Assembly: GCA_039881145.1 (NCBI GenBank)
Contig: JAYKKI010000015.1
Span: 26,028,001 to 26,092,000 of the forward strand
Origin: Druceiella hillmani
Taxonomy: Eukaryota; Arthropoda; Insecta; Lepidoptera; Hepialidae
Direction: 5' to 3'
Length of the DNA stretch: 64,000 bases
Part shown: positions 1-11,249 of the stretch, one piece after another
Numbering within the stretch: the stretch's first letter is position 1
Layout: every line of letters begins with the position of its first letter
Notes under the pieces: model-generated
Databases searched by the model: none
The model's input: only the letters and a program-made list of their open reading frames with translations
Told to the model about the DNA's origin: nothing
Position numbers and translations under genes: made by a program

Positions 1-8
1 TATCTTTA

Positions 9-10
<2 letters not shown>

Positions 11-65
<55 letters not shown>
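11..65. repeat. (TA)n microsatellite
   Basis: An almost pure TA dinucleotide tract opens the window and then breaks up into TATA-rich sequence to about position 95. It is the first of about a dozen such tracts in the window. Confidence 0.95.
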
Positions 66-68
<3 letters not shown>

Positions 69-99
69 TATAAATATATTTATATATAGATATATAATA

Positions 100-590
100 A
101 AGAAGTACAAATGAAAAAATATTTCTAAAGAAATTTCAGAGGAGGCAAATAATGTACTCGATTTTCATTGTATTACGTGGGTATTTAATTAAAACAGTGA
201 CCAAAAAGAATTACAAAAACTATTTATTTTTGAATTTAACAAAAATAAATAGTTTTAGAAATTTTAACAAAAATCTTTCGACCTACAGACTTAAAATCTG
301 AACCACATATCGACCTCCATATATTTTAATATTCAACACTCAGAAATATTCGTATGGAAATTTTACAGGAGAAAAGTAAAGAACTTTTAATTTTATGACC
401 CTCGATAGTAGAATATCATTTCATGGAGCATATTATAAGCATTCAAAAATATTTTTTTCAGAACTTTATACAGGATAAATTCTATAGACATTTTGACAAT
501 GCTCAAAAAAAATATGTTACCTCCTCCATCACCAAAACTGTTCAATTCATAGTTATGGAAAAAAACATTAATTGATATTTACCTTAAATT
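100..590 (+). repeat. Decayed copies of the 'ctgtctg' insect repeat family
   Basis: Two adjoining stretches resemble the body of the better-preserved copy at 21290-22170. Positions 105-190 share the 'aaatttcagaggaggcaaat..gtactcga' block with 'aaattttagggagggcaaattgagtactcga' near 21470. Positions 270-590 share 'cgacctacagacttaaaatctg' and 'actcagaaatattcgtatggaaattttac'. The diagnostic head (ggaaaaacggaaccc...ctgtctg) is missing, so these are internal fragments. There is no coding content. The relation rests on reading the copies side by side, not on an alignment score. Confidence 0.45.
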
Positions 591-1488
591 GTTAGGAAAG
601 CTATGAAAATCATTTTAAATTACATGAAGATATTTGATGTGAAAGATATAGTAAACAATATATTTAAACATTTAAAATGCTCATAGTTCTAGTGTTTATT
701 GCCATGACAATGTTTATTATCGTAGAAAATATTAACAATTACGTACAGTATTATTTTCATAAAGTGATGTTAAATTTAATTGAAAACAAAAAGAACATTC
801 TTGACGCAATCTTCCATCTTTACATGTCGCCAATTCCCATCGAATAATGCGAATATTATTTAATATTGGAATCCCATATTAAAAAAATAAATTGATCGTT
901 AACAATTAAAACAAATGTGAAAAACGCATAAGGTAACGCTAAAATAAAATATTTTTTATGAGAAGCTAAAAGGAACCTAACAATGACTCACTTCCGCAAT
1001 AGCTTCACACCCCACGTTTATAAATTAGTTTCTATTCCGAGTTTAATGCTCCATTTGGACCCACAATATAAACAAGTATTATTAAAAGTTTCAAACCTCG
1101 AGGAAGTTAAACAATACACAGCCATCCTCTGGTATATTATTAATAAAATGTATTCCATGTCAGCAAACATAGATGATTTTCCCCTTTAGAAGCCCAAACA
1201 AACATAATAAACACAACTGCCGGTGGTAGAACAGCGCAACAATTGTTGCTTTCCGCTCTTGGCATTTCCACATCGAACAAAGTGAGAAATAAAATTGTTC
1301 ATTTTTTCTTGTTACTTATTTAATAGATAGAAATGGATTGACGTACGTGGTAGACACAGTTTTACAAATAAATGATCCAATATTTTATTTCCAAACATAT
1401 ACTGTTTTTGATGATATGACATATGAAAGGAGAGGTAGAAAATATAAAGAATGGTATGTGTTTTATTGATCTGAAGGCATACGGTTTG
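591..1488. other. AT-rich DNA with no assignable feature
   Basis: No coding signature, structured RNA or recognisable repeat was seen. An open frame at 983-1189 (68 codons) starts MTHFRNSF and matches no family I know. A slightly GC-richer patch at 1215-1285 is unique within the window. Confidence 0.5.
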
Positions 1489-1665
1489 TGAAGGCACGGT
1501 GTACCGCTAGGATCTGTATTGGATTCCCGGCCGCTCGATCAAACGAGGCTGGACTGGTGTTCTGGCTGGTTGTAAGAAATTACTTTCGTAGCAATAAGCC
1601 GGCTACATGTATCACTCTACAGTTGTATACAATAAAGTATATATATATAAATAAAATTAAACAAA
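1489..1665 (+). mobile_element. SINE/LINE-tail insertion of lepidopteran type
   Basis: Between AT-rich flanks sits a GC-rich block with 'ggattcccggc' near 1522, resembling an internal pol III B box. It continues into 'actttcgtagcaataagccgg' (about 1582) and ends with a 'acaataaagtatatata' tail near 1630. That AATAAG...CAATAAAGTAT order is, from general knowledge, the 3' end of an abundant lepidopteran retroposon family. The copy is short and its 5' end is uncertain. I found no clear target-site duplication. Open frames across it in both directions are not genes. Confidence 0.65.
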
Positions 1666-4480
1666 ACTACGAACACAATCGAAGTAACAATTACGATTAT
1701 TCCTAATATTAATAAAAATTAAATTGTATAAATTGGAAAAATTTGCATCCTCTGAGAATTATATTTTTTGACGATAAGAATTAAGTTTATCAAAATAATA
1801 ATTAGCTGGTCGTCGCGTAAAGTGATTCTGCGCAGTCATTGAGGCAAGTTGGTTATAAAACCGAACTTCTTTCCCAGATCGTCGTCGTCTTAATAAAGGA
1901 CGAGTTTGAAACTTTTGTTTCACGGTGTACGCAAATGGATGTTGGCTTTTTGAGTAGTTTAGAGAAAAAGAAAGTATTGAAACGTGTAGGTAGAATTTAT
2001 ATGACGCAGAGAGTCGAGACGAGAGAAAAATGTGAGATTATTGATATGAATATTTATATGTAAACAAATAAATTTAACACGTCATTGCGTAACAAGTATT
2101 AAAATGAGATTTATATATATTACATTATATGTATTTGTTTAGCTTTCAGTAATATTCAATTGTACTACCATTACTATTGCAGTGAGATAAGAGATGTGAG
2201 ATTTTTTTTTCTTTGCAATACAATTGTGTTGTTTTACACTATGATATATAATACTATATTATTATCATAGTGTGTATTATGTGAAATAATGTATATATTA
2301 TGTGAAATAATTGTACGCAATTTGTGGCTCTCAATGGAGAGTTTTTCCACCCCTTGACATCAAAATCTGAGAGATGGCAATGGGTAAAACCATTAACTAA
2401 GCTTTATAAGTTTAATTCCAAAAATATTTAATACTGAAATGAAATAATTACAAAAAAAATATCATGAAAAACTAGAATGCTTTGAGATTGCTGTAACATA
2501 TTGGTGCTACCATCAATACGATATCTTTTATATACGTGTGAAATACACTTAATATATGAGAAAAAACATCCTCAAAAATGTTTTTTTTTCTTTATTTGCG
2601 TCCTATAAGTTGTATGCCTTTTAAATTTTGAGCTTTCATAAACGGTTAATGCATTAAAACTCTGTTTTACGAGTGCTGTAATAGTCAATTTTTGTAATTA
2701 GTATGCTTTGTAATTTTTGCACTATACAAAATAAAGATTTCGTATTAGCAAGAAGGTGAAATGGTTAAGAAAAAATAATTCTAAAAAATCAAAAACTCTT
2801 ATATTTTATAGTATTAAATAGCAGCAACGTAGTAATAAATTGTTTATCTGTTAAGTATAACTTTTAAAAGGTGGTTGAAAAAATAATGCGAAGGTAATAA
2901 AAAACTAATAAAAAAGTGACATGAAAATATAAAATTTAAAAAATTAATAAAACCTATTTTCCAAATTCATTTATTTATTTTTCCACTAAGAGTAACTATA
3001 ATAAAATGTTTTCCTAATTTATTCATAACTACTATTTAATGACCTCGCAAACTTACAAAGTACAAAATTTCAAAAACTACTTTGGAATTATGTATTAATG
3101 AGAATTTAAATCAATTTCCACTTTATAATAATGACTTGCAAGATCCTTTACAAATATTGAAATTTTCACACTAATATATTTTTAGTTGTTAATAATCAAA
3201 TTTTAATTTTAGGTAGTATAATTATTCTCTTTTCCTACCTCAACTCTTCTCACCTTCTCGTTATTAAACCTACCTCATATTGATACCATTATTATTCTGT
3301 TGTGTCAGAGATACATAAAATACAAGTCACAAATTCATAGATACATGTAGGTTTGAGTTAGATAAGTTAAACAAATTTTAAAAAATCAGGAGTGTTGGTG
3401 TCAACTAAGAGGTAAGCGAGTTTGTTTACTTTGGTACTTGTTAATTGTTTGTACGTATCAAGAAACATGTTGTGATTCACTGGTTCATCAACGCAGTGGC
3501 TAAATGAATGGTTTTAAATACTTGAAATTTAGGGACTTGAAATTTAGGAAGGTAGTTCTTTTTGTCACGTCATGGCATCCTAACGTCCGGGCGTGGACGC
3601 TTCGCAAAATGTCTGTACCATATTCGAAGAGGGCTATCTGTCAGATACCATATCAGTAAACAAAAACAACTTATTTAATTAAAGCGATTATTGGTAAGAG
3701 TTTGACTCTTTAAACAGGTAAGTAGTAGTATGAAGAGGCAACTGGGTTAAACTGTCAACTGCCCGTTAAGTAATTTAGTTATTTAGGTAAATTAGTAAAT
3801 TTTGAAGAAAGGTTTACTTAAAAATAAAACATGTAAGTTTATAGATACAGATAAATAAGGTATAAGTCACGTCTATAAAAAAATTAATCTAAAATGGCGC
3901 CGTAATGATGTCTTCTCACTCATATATTATTCCCGTTTTCACTTACATGCCTACTGCATGTATAAAGATAAATAAGAATAGGAATAAGGTGAAATTTTCA
4001 AATATTTACATACAATAAACTTAAATGCTATTGAAATAAAAATATTTATAAACATTATTGAATGTACGATATGGCAATCGAAATAAAAGCAGCCATTTTA
4101 AATTAATTTCCTTTTTGTCGTAAGTTATAGCTGCTTATTTTTTTTTAAAACAAAGGGGTAATTACTTACGTGAATAATAGACGTTTAACTTTTATTAATG
4201 ACTGAAATAAAATATTTTTTTATTTAAATATTTCAAAATTTATTCTTATCAAAAAAACCAGTAAAAGAAGTGACAGTAATGTAAGATACAGTAATGAATA
4301 AGTTCGTTTTTCATGTTAATATTGAATTATTCTTATGTTAATTTCAACTGGTATTAAGTATTTTTAATGACATAAAATATTACTTAAAAATACCGCTTGA
4401 CATTAACATGAAAATAATATAATTACCATAAAGACTAGTAAAATAAAGAACATAGATGATATTAATATAATAATAAATAT
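1666..4480. other. AT-rich intergenic or intronic DNA
   Basis: Mostly featureless. An open frame at 1839-2063 (74 codons) lies in a GC-elevated patch and includes an acidic-basic run (LSSLEKKKVLKRVGR). It has no family I recognise and could be chance. Around 3525-3555 a 15-bp sequence (acttgaaatttagg) is tandemly doubled. At 3575-3620 there is a small CpG-containing patch. Nothing else stands out. Confidence 0.45.
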
Positions 4481-4930
4481 ACAGGTCATTCTTTTGCCGC
4501 GGTTTTGCTCAACAACTTAACAAGATACGATGTCCTTACATCTGAGTGCATTAATGTATTAATAGATAAACAGGGTCACTTTTTTACCGTGGATTTGATC
4601 AAAAACTCCGAAAAACACGATGTCCTTTCTTCGGAGTCCACTAATTTGTTAATAGACATACAGATTATTCTTTTTTGTTCAAAAACTCACGAAAATGTGA
4701 TTTTCTTTCTTCAGAATCTATTGAAGAGTCAAGAGAGTACAAAAATCCAACACAGCTGATATCCTTTCATCGAAGTCGATTATTGTGTCAATAAATAAAT
4801 AGACTCTTTTACCATGGATTTGCACAAAAACTCGACAAGCTATGATGTTCTTTCATTGGAATGCGTTAATGTGTTAATAGTGCAGGTCACTTTCTACCAT
4901 CGATTTGCTCAATAATTCAAAAAATATGAT
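4481..4930 (+). repeat. Degenerate tandem array, ~89-bp unit
   Basis: About six units start with 'acaggtcac/tt', at 4481, 4570, 4660, roughly 4740 (partial), 4799 and 4882. Each runs through 'ttttaccrtggatttgctcaa', 'aaaactc..aaa..acgatgtcctttc' and 'tgttaatagata'. The first three starts are 89 and 90 bp apart; later units are shorter. An open frame (4505-4759) crosses three units and shows the repeat at protein level (RYDVLTSE / KHDVLSSE). The period is not a multiple of three and later units break the frame, so this is better read as a minisatellite than a gene. Confidence 0.85.
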
Positions 4931-5006
4931 AAATAAAATAATAATAATATCTATATGAGAAGTAAAATAATTATATTTCAAATGAGTATAATTATATTCA
5001 GAATGA

Positions 5007-5071
5007 TGTGAATATTTCGCATTTATCTAAGACTTCGTAACTCAGTCTTAGATAAATGCGAAATATTCACA
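5007..5071. repeat. Perfect inverted repeat, 28-bp arms
   Basis: Arm 5007-5034 is the exact reverse complement of 5044-5071, with a 9-nt spacer (tcgtaactc). Just outside the arms the match stops. The arm includes 'gcatttatctaagac'. A perfect, unmutated stem in otherwise decayed DNA suggests recent origin (inverted duplication, foldback element) or purifying constraint. Transcription on either strand would give a 65-nt hairpin. Confidence 0.97.
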
Positions 5072-6149
5072 CATGGTCGGATATTTGAATTTTGTATAGA
5101 TATATTTTTAGCATATCTGTAAGATTTATAAAGCAAGAGTAGGGAAAATATACTTGAGTATATTGCGGGTATATTTACAAAGGAAGATATAATTACTATA
5201 ACTTGTAAAAATAGCTAAGGTTTGATTGAAATTATTTCTTTTCTCACCCTTGGCATTTAGGGTTTTGTAAATGGTATCAATAAAGTTTAAGATACCTCAA
5301 ATTTATTTTTACAATGTGCTGTGAAGCAGTATCCTCCGATTTGGGTTAATACCGGGAATTTGGCTGTTTGTTGATATTGATAGAAGTGTACGAAAGAGCA
5401 AAGAGTATATCTGGAGTCGTCCAGCTTCTGTTCATAAAAGAAATTGCCATGTGTATTGTATGTATTTGTACTATAATACATAGTTAAGAGGATATGTAAA
5501 TGGATACACACAATCACGGATAATTGAGGGTAATGTTATAACGTAATGTTAAACAATAATTAAGTCTCTGTAATTTACTAACCTGCTTCGTATTTAGCTA
5601 TAGCTATTTTATCATTATGCAGAATACATTTAAGAAATAAAAAAACATAAAATAAAGTCACTTTCACCACATATGACGTATTTATTTTTAGCATGAATAT
5701 TTAGGAACACAAAAATCAATACTTTGGCTTATTTATTAAAAATGTATGACCTATCTGCACGGGTAGATATTATTTATATTCAAACACTCTTAGGTTAGAT
5801 TTAAGTAGAACATCATAAAAAGCAACTGAGTGAACCCACACAACATTTAATAAATCAGATGTTTATCAGTTAAAGTTTGTAGAAACTATATATTTATCGT
5901 AATCTTTCAAATGTATTTTGGAAAAAAACATAAAAACAATGTACTTAAAAAGTGAAATATGATTGGCTTGTACAATTAAAATAATTCAATCATATATATC
6001 AATTTAACCAGCTTGTATCAGCTTCCTTTAAAAATTGTTAACTGCCACCATTGAAATAAATTCAAACGAACTTCATACAATTAATTAAAAGCCGAAAAAT
6101 TAGTAGAAATGTCACATATATTTTTCAGCTCTCCAAAAATTTATATAAT
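5072..6149. other. AT-rich DNA, no feature found
   Basis: An open frame on the minus strand at 5287-5517 (76 codons) has no recognisable motif. No repeat unit shared with the rest of the window was seen. The right end may be 3' non-coding sequence of the pseudogene that ends at 6150. Confidence 0.5.
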
Positions 6150-8303
6150 TTATTTATTTTTGTACGTATTTCGTACGAAAATGTTGGTTTTGAGCCACTC
6201 TTTATTACTTAGCAGTTTTCTTAGTTTAGTTCTCGTTCCGTTTTTCACATTCACATATTTTGTGTAATTAAAGGTTTTTTTTATTTGAAACTTGAAAATT
6301 TTTTAATAAAAGTTTTCTTTTGGTCTGCTGTTCGAGGTACCAGCGTCCTTTTTTTCCTTTCTTAATTTTATTTTCTGTAGTTGATCGTGATATCATTTGG
6401 TGATGAGACTGAAAAGAATTACACTCTAAACTTAATGAGACATTGTATGACTTCATTGATATGACACGTAAACGTAGCTAAAAGCTCCATATAACATTTG
6501 TTTTACTGAAAATTTACGTCAATGTAGCCATATGTTTCCTAAGCATTGTAAACCTAAGCCTATTTTGCCCCTAATAACCTTACATATATTTTTAATATAT
6601 TACAGTCATATATAGAGTTTTCAAAACCAGCATTACCAAATAAAAAGTGATGTGATATTGAAACAAATTGGTTTCTTATGGACTGGAGTAATTTAATATC
6701 TTCCTAAACCTATGAATTAAATAATACCGGTACCCCACGTCCACGTTTGCCTCTGATAACAACCCTTATAAATTCTTTTACTCACACCAGATTCGGATGC
6801 AGTAAGTGATCGATGAAACTCTTCATGCTTATTAACAATATTATTTTTACTTTCTAAGTAGTCATGTAATTTTATTTTCTGGATTTTCCTGGTCTTTGTC
6901 TATTTTGTAAGAAAATTCTACATAGCACTGTCTCCAATAATTTTATGAACAAAACGACATTATAACAATAGCTTTTAATTTGAATCGCAGCTTCTTCTGA
7001 CTTTTTATTAAGGTATTCTTTAAGAATTTTGCGATTATTCGCCAAGGGTATATATAATATTTTGCTAATCCATTACTTTTTTTTTGAGATTTGTTGCAGC
7101 TTTACTAGAAATATCGTACTTCCAATCTGCGTCTATGATTTGTATCAAGGTTTTTAGATCTGATTCTATTTCAGCAGTATTAATTTTCATGTATGTTCCT
7201 TGCTTCTTTAAATCAAATAAAATTTATATATTACAACATTGCTTGATGCTAGTTGATATCTCTAGCAAAAGTAGGTGTTTCATACTTATCTTTTTCAGAA
7301 TCTTATTTTCCCACAACTTTTGTATCTTCTACTATAATATCGTAATAGCCTTAGTGCGTTAAACAAATGTTTTATAGAGTGGTTCTTCTTCGTCATTTCG
7401 ATTAATAACTTTGCTAGCTCTCGCATTTTTCGTGGAACAATACTCACAAAATGTTCTCCTCTATACATTTTTAGGTACTGGGTAACATAAGTACAGATGA
7501 AGATATATGATTTAGCGAGGACTGATATTTTATCAGCCCTCATGCGGGGAAATACATTCGCTTTAAGATTTTTATCTGCTTTGGGCTGTCTCAGTAATAA
7601 TTATTAGGCTTCTGATTGTACATATTTAGTTGTTTTATCACCAGTGTATTTTTTGTTACGTTTCCACAAACATTTTTTCGTATGAAATTCCATATATTTG
7701 GTACACAGATATAAAAAGAAATAATCTGTTAGTTTATGTTTTCGTATGGGTTTAATAATTTCTCCTGTATTAAGAATAATATTTTCTTTTTCACACAGTG
7801 CCAAAATAGGTTTCTTCCTCTCTGATTTTTGTTAGGTTTTGATAGATTTTCTTTAAATTAGTTTCATACATATAATGATTTCGAAGTAAATGTCTAGCAA
7901 AATTCAAAACTAAAATCTTGCAATAAAAACGAAAGTCTTTACTTCGAATTATATTTGCACTTTTGGGTTGTTGCCTAGAGCCTATTACGATATCTTGACT
8001 ACAACGGTCGACAACAGGTTCTGCATATAATGCTACTGCTATATTTACTAATGAGGACAAAGGTGTTAATAGCTTAATATCTATGGCAACAGTACCGCAG
8101 GGGAAGTTATTTGTATGACTTAAATCATTAAAATTAAAATTTGAAAGCTCTCCGATAGGTTTATATGAAAAAAGCGTGCGGCGCAATGCAGTTGAATCCT
8201 TCTGGTAGGTAATATATTCATCGCAAAATTGCGTAACCTTATTAAATATGCAAATTTGAGATGATTCCTTGCTATTCTTCATCGAAGAATCATCAATACT
8301 AGT
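6150..8303 (-). pseudogene. Broken transposon gene: zinc-finger-like, tyrosine-recombinase-like protein
   Basis: Reading the minus strand from 8303 down to the stop at 6150-6152 gives about 710 codons of one protein, interrupted by stops and frameshifts. N-terminal part (8282-7791, 163 codons open): a finger-like NFARHLLRNH near 7870-7905 with one expected cysteine missing. Next (7804-7295): LTDYFFLYLCTKYM, then two stops, then MRADKIS and RKMRELAKLL (7395-7435). Middle: IESDLKTLIQIID and DWKYDISSKAA (7090-7190); LETVLCRIFLQN (6885-6935). C-terminal domain: RVVIRGKRGRGVPVL (6725-6775) and MLRKHMATLT (6517-6546), which resemble the catalytic core of tyrosine recombinases. The tail is basic (KKGKKGRW) and ends in NTYKNK. 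From memory these blocks match, in order, a protein family widely repeated in lepidopteran and other invertebrate genomes; the recombinase assignment is inference (Crypton-like). The start is open: an acceptor-like 'ctctttttacag' ends at 8304, so 8303 may be an exon edge. The copy is dead. Confidence 0.75.
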
Positions 8304-8431
8304 CTGTAAAAAGAGTAATATTTGTTACAGTGTAAATATTTAAGTTTATGGAATCAAGTTTGAGTTGTAGCTATTAGGGTAAGTTAGAGGAAATATCAAA
8401 TTCATAAGTATAGTTTCAGGTCTTTACTTAT

Positions 8432-8576
8432 TTATTTTATCATTTTCCCTGACTTCAGAAAAGTTACTACCAGGAGTTCATACAACCTACTAAAATATTC
8501 AGAATTACCCGGGCCATCTAACGTAAAATTAACATTTTCATTCAAGCAAGTCCTTTTCATTAACACTTTTGATCTG
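8432..8576 (-). other. Possible upstream exon remnant of the 6150-8303 pseudogene
   Basis: One minus-strand frame stays open for about 48 codons up to a stop at 8432-8434. Its composition looks more protein-like than its surroundings (NFTLDGPGNSEYFSRLYELL). It lies upstream of the acceptor-like site at 8304 and in the same orientation as the broken transposon gene. No clean donor site follows it and I do not recognise the peptide. It could equally be chance. Confidence 0.2.
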
Positions 8577-8604
8577 GTGTTTAATTTTGAATATAATTTT
8601 TTAT

Positions 8605-8795
8605 AATGTAAGTAAACTAGTTAACAAGCCACCTGATGGTAAACGGTCATCGTCGCCAATTTTCGTGATAAGCTTGAGCACCCAAATAGACGGCAAAAAA
8701 AGCATGACCAACATGTTGCTTACCTGAGACTCAAGATGTTCGGTTTCTACGTCAGAAATTGCTCTGCCTATTCCGCCCATCTTTATACATTTTAA
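8605..8795 (+). mobile_element. CCACCTGATGGTAA-type lepidopteran repeat
   Basis: Position 8612 onward reads 'aacaagccacctgatggtaa' followed by 'cggtcatcgtcgcc', then 'ttgagcacccaaatag' and a GC-rich end near 8780 ('ctgcctattccgccca'). The CCACCTGATGGTAAGYRGTCACC block is a well-known dispersed repeat in Lepidoptera. This copy is diverged and carries no open frame of note. Its exact ends are uncertain. Confidence 0.7.
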
Positions 8796-8867
8796 TGGAT
8801 GATTAAATTAATTCACTAACTAGATATTGCTATTGTTCCTACTGTACTTTTACGTGTGTTAATCCTG

Positions 8868-9455
8868 GAAACTGAAAATTTTGCTTTCGGTTATCAACAA
8901 CACACAGAAGCAAAGGGATAGCGGTAACCGCGACTGGTTAGCTAAGGAATTCCATTATCCATGTGATCTCTATCCAAAATCCAACATCATATCTTGCAAA
9001 GTAAAAACAACCAGTAGCAAGTATCTGGAATCACGAGTAATTTACTACAATCCGTTAAGGAGTTGCATTGTTATTTATGGCCAAAATTCATCATCAGACG
9101 CTGACCTGGTCGATGGTGTAGTTATTTTGGAAAGTGACAATTGCTAGTAGAAAATATCTTGAATCACTCTTGATTTACTATTGCTGTCCGTTAATAAATT
9201 CCATTTTCCATGTTCAGAACTCATTATCAGATCCTGAGGTGGTCGATGGTGTAATTATTTTGCAAAATAACTACCAAGAGCAAGTTCCATTGTTCGTTTC
9301 CGGACCTCACCATGAGATCCTTACCATTTTTATATGGGACAACCTCGTAAGTACACTCTTTCTAATAAAAAAAAATCACACTTTCGTTGTACATACATCC
9401 AAAAACATATGCATCGAACATCTAACATCCTCCTTTTTTGAAGTTGGTTAAAAAT
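8868..9455 (+). mobile_element. Non-coding element with ~130-bp internal repeats, copy 1
   Basis: Shares its start (ttcggttatcaacaa.ac) and its end (cctccttttttgaagttggtt, 9430-9451) with the copy at 41755-42483. Inside, a unit beginning 'accagtagcaa' recurs at about 9009, 9141 and 9271, spaced 132 and 130 bp, each containing 'ttccatt..ccatgttcagaactcattatcaga' and 'ggtcgatggtgtarttattttg'. Open frames at 8881-9147 and 9134-9451 run through these repeats and are by-products. The TTTTTTGAAGTYGGTT terminus is typical of an abundant lepidopteran repeat. No transposase is present, so the element is non-autonomous or its mobility is unknown. Confidence 0.85.
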
Positions 9456-9679
9456 ATAAATGAATGATTCTTTTAGTATTATCATGTATACTAATATTTT
9501 TATTATATTAATAAACACTTTTATTTATCGATTAATTAATAATTTTATTTAGGCTTTGACCATTTTGACGGCTCATATCTAGAACAATAAAAAATAATGC
9601 CATCTCCTATAACGAAATTCTATACGTTATCCTAACATTTCGTAACAGCCAATGTGTAGTTAGTCATATTTATTTTCAG

Positions 9680-9758
9680 TTCCAAATTACGAAAGCAGCA
9701 CCGAAGTTTTGTGACTTTTGCTCGATTCCATTCTTCGTTTCACTTTCACCGAGAGGAG
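9680..9758 (+). other. Candidate internal exon (79 nt)
   Basis: A pyrimidine-rich acceptor-like site 'tttattttcag' ends at 9679 and a donor-like 'gag|gtatgc' follows 9758. Between them one frame is open and reads FQITKAAPKFCDFCSIPFF and then VSLSPRGG, with a CxxC pair. The segment is GC-richer than its flanks and is not repeated in the window. I do not recognise the peptide. With no partner exon in view this is weak; AT-rich DNA offers many chance splice-like sites. Confidence 0.2.
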
Positions 9759-11249
9759 GTATGCATAAAACAAAAGGTTCGTCTGAATACAGGGCGCGAC
9801 GTTAGAAGCCACAGGAGTGCATGAATAATAAGTTAAATCTTTATTCGTAAGATACATACGAGATTGTATAAAAAGTTAGCAAGCAGCGTTAGAAAGTGTA
9901 TTTGCGTTATGGGTCTTCGAATATAGAGAAAAATAATAAACTTTGAAATATCTCCTACAAAATAATATATTGCGATCATAGGTTTTTGCAAGCTAGTATG
10001 GTAATGCCCCATAAACTTAAAAGTCTTACTTATATACAATTGAATTTTTTTACTATTAAAACCTACAATTTATCGCTTTATGAATTTTTTTAAGTTATGT
10101 CATTTCGAGCAAAAACCGCTAAAATTAAATTACTATACGTTTTTATTGTTGTTAAGTGTAATGTAGCATGTGTCAAATGATAATCGAATAAAATTTATTT
10201 TAAAATTTTCCGATATATTTTCTGTAGATATATTACCAGAAGTTAGTAACAAAATTTGCCAAGCTACATTTGGCAAATAACTGGTTTAATTGTAATATGA
10301 TGTAGATTGAAAGAAATTAATATCTACTTCTGATAATAAATGTATTTATTTTTACAATTTTAGTGCAATTTTACTATTAACAATACATAATATTTCATGT
10401 TTTCTTTGCTATATATCCGTCGGTTGCAGGAGATCAAATATTATTTGGTAGATTAAAGGTAAACTAGTTTATGCCCGCGGAATTGAACTCGAACCTCAAT
10501 GTGATTGATTAATATCCACAGACCTTCATGACGGGGAAAGTCTCACAAATATCAACGTAGCTCCGTAACGTGAGTGCATAAACCAATATTGTGTATAACC
10601 TCGTGATAAACAGCTTACGCTATAATGAAAATTGAATAAAAATCTGTTAGACAGAACTCAACTTATAATCTTACAAAGAAAAACAGAAGCATTGCTTTTT
10701 AAATTTATTATGGTTACATCTTTGTACTTACGTTAATCAAAATTTTATACGCTACACTACCCGTACTTTTGAATGTATTTTTTCTCTTTATTTATATATT
10801 ATTGAGTTGACATGTATTGAGACTTCTTTTTTATTACTCAGAAGTTACATGGTGATTTTTCTTTACCTGTAATCAAACTTATAAAGTATGCTGAAAAACA
10901 CTTAAACAATATTATACTCATGCGTGTAATATTACTATCATCTTGCGTTACGGGACTAATAGTAAATATTGTTTTTAACTGTATAGACTAAGCACACTCG
11001 ATGATTAATGTACATATATAGAGATGCGTAGTGATACCACCTGCTGATTCTTGTCATTATGGGGAAATAATGAGAACTGTAATGTTATTATTATTAAAGT
11101 CTAGTTCGATATTTTTACTAATATTTCATGATAAAAAAAATCTCAAGTGTCAATATTTATTTGTACAATAAACAAGTATCCTTATAACCAATTATCATTA
11201 GCATCAGTTTAATTTCCGGAATACCTTTTTTCTCTAATGTAATCAATAA
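9759..11249. other. AT-rich DNA, mostly featureless
   Basis: Apart from a possible decayed SINE at 10440-10575 nothing is assignable. A minus-strand open frame at 9833-10039 has no motif. Confidence 0.45.
10440..10575 (-). mobile_element. Possible decayed tRNA-related SINE
   Basis: On the minus strand the stretch reads 'gaggttcgagttcaattccg' followed by 'cgggc', which resembles a pol III B box and its surroundings. A GC-elevated flank extends to about 10575. No A box or tail is convincing, so this is a weak call. Confidence 0.25.

Noticed and set aside
4505..4759. 84-codon frame with internal peptide repeats as a possible repeat-protein gene
   Set aside because: The DNA period (~89-90 bp) drifts out of frame and later units contain stops; a minisatellite explains it better.
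5007..5071. Bacterial-type rho-independent terminator
   Set aside because: The window is eukaryotic; the stem is far longer than a terminator, is not GC-rich and lacks a T-run.
8881..9451. Two overlapping plus-strand frames (88 and 105 codons) with similar peptides
   Set aside because: The peptide similarity comes from the ~130-bp internal repeats of a non-coding element; a second copy at 41755-42483 has no open frame.
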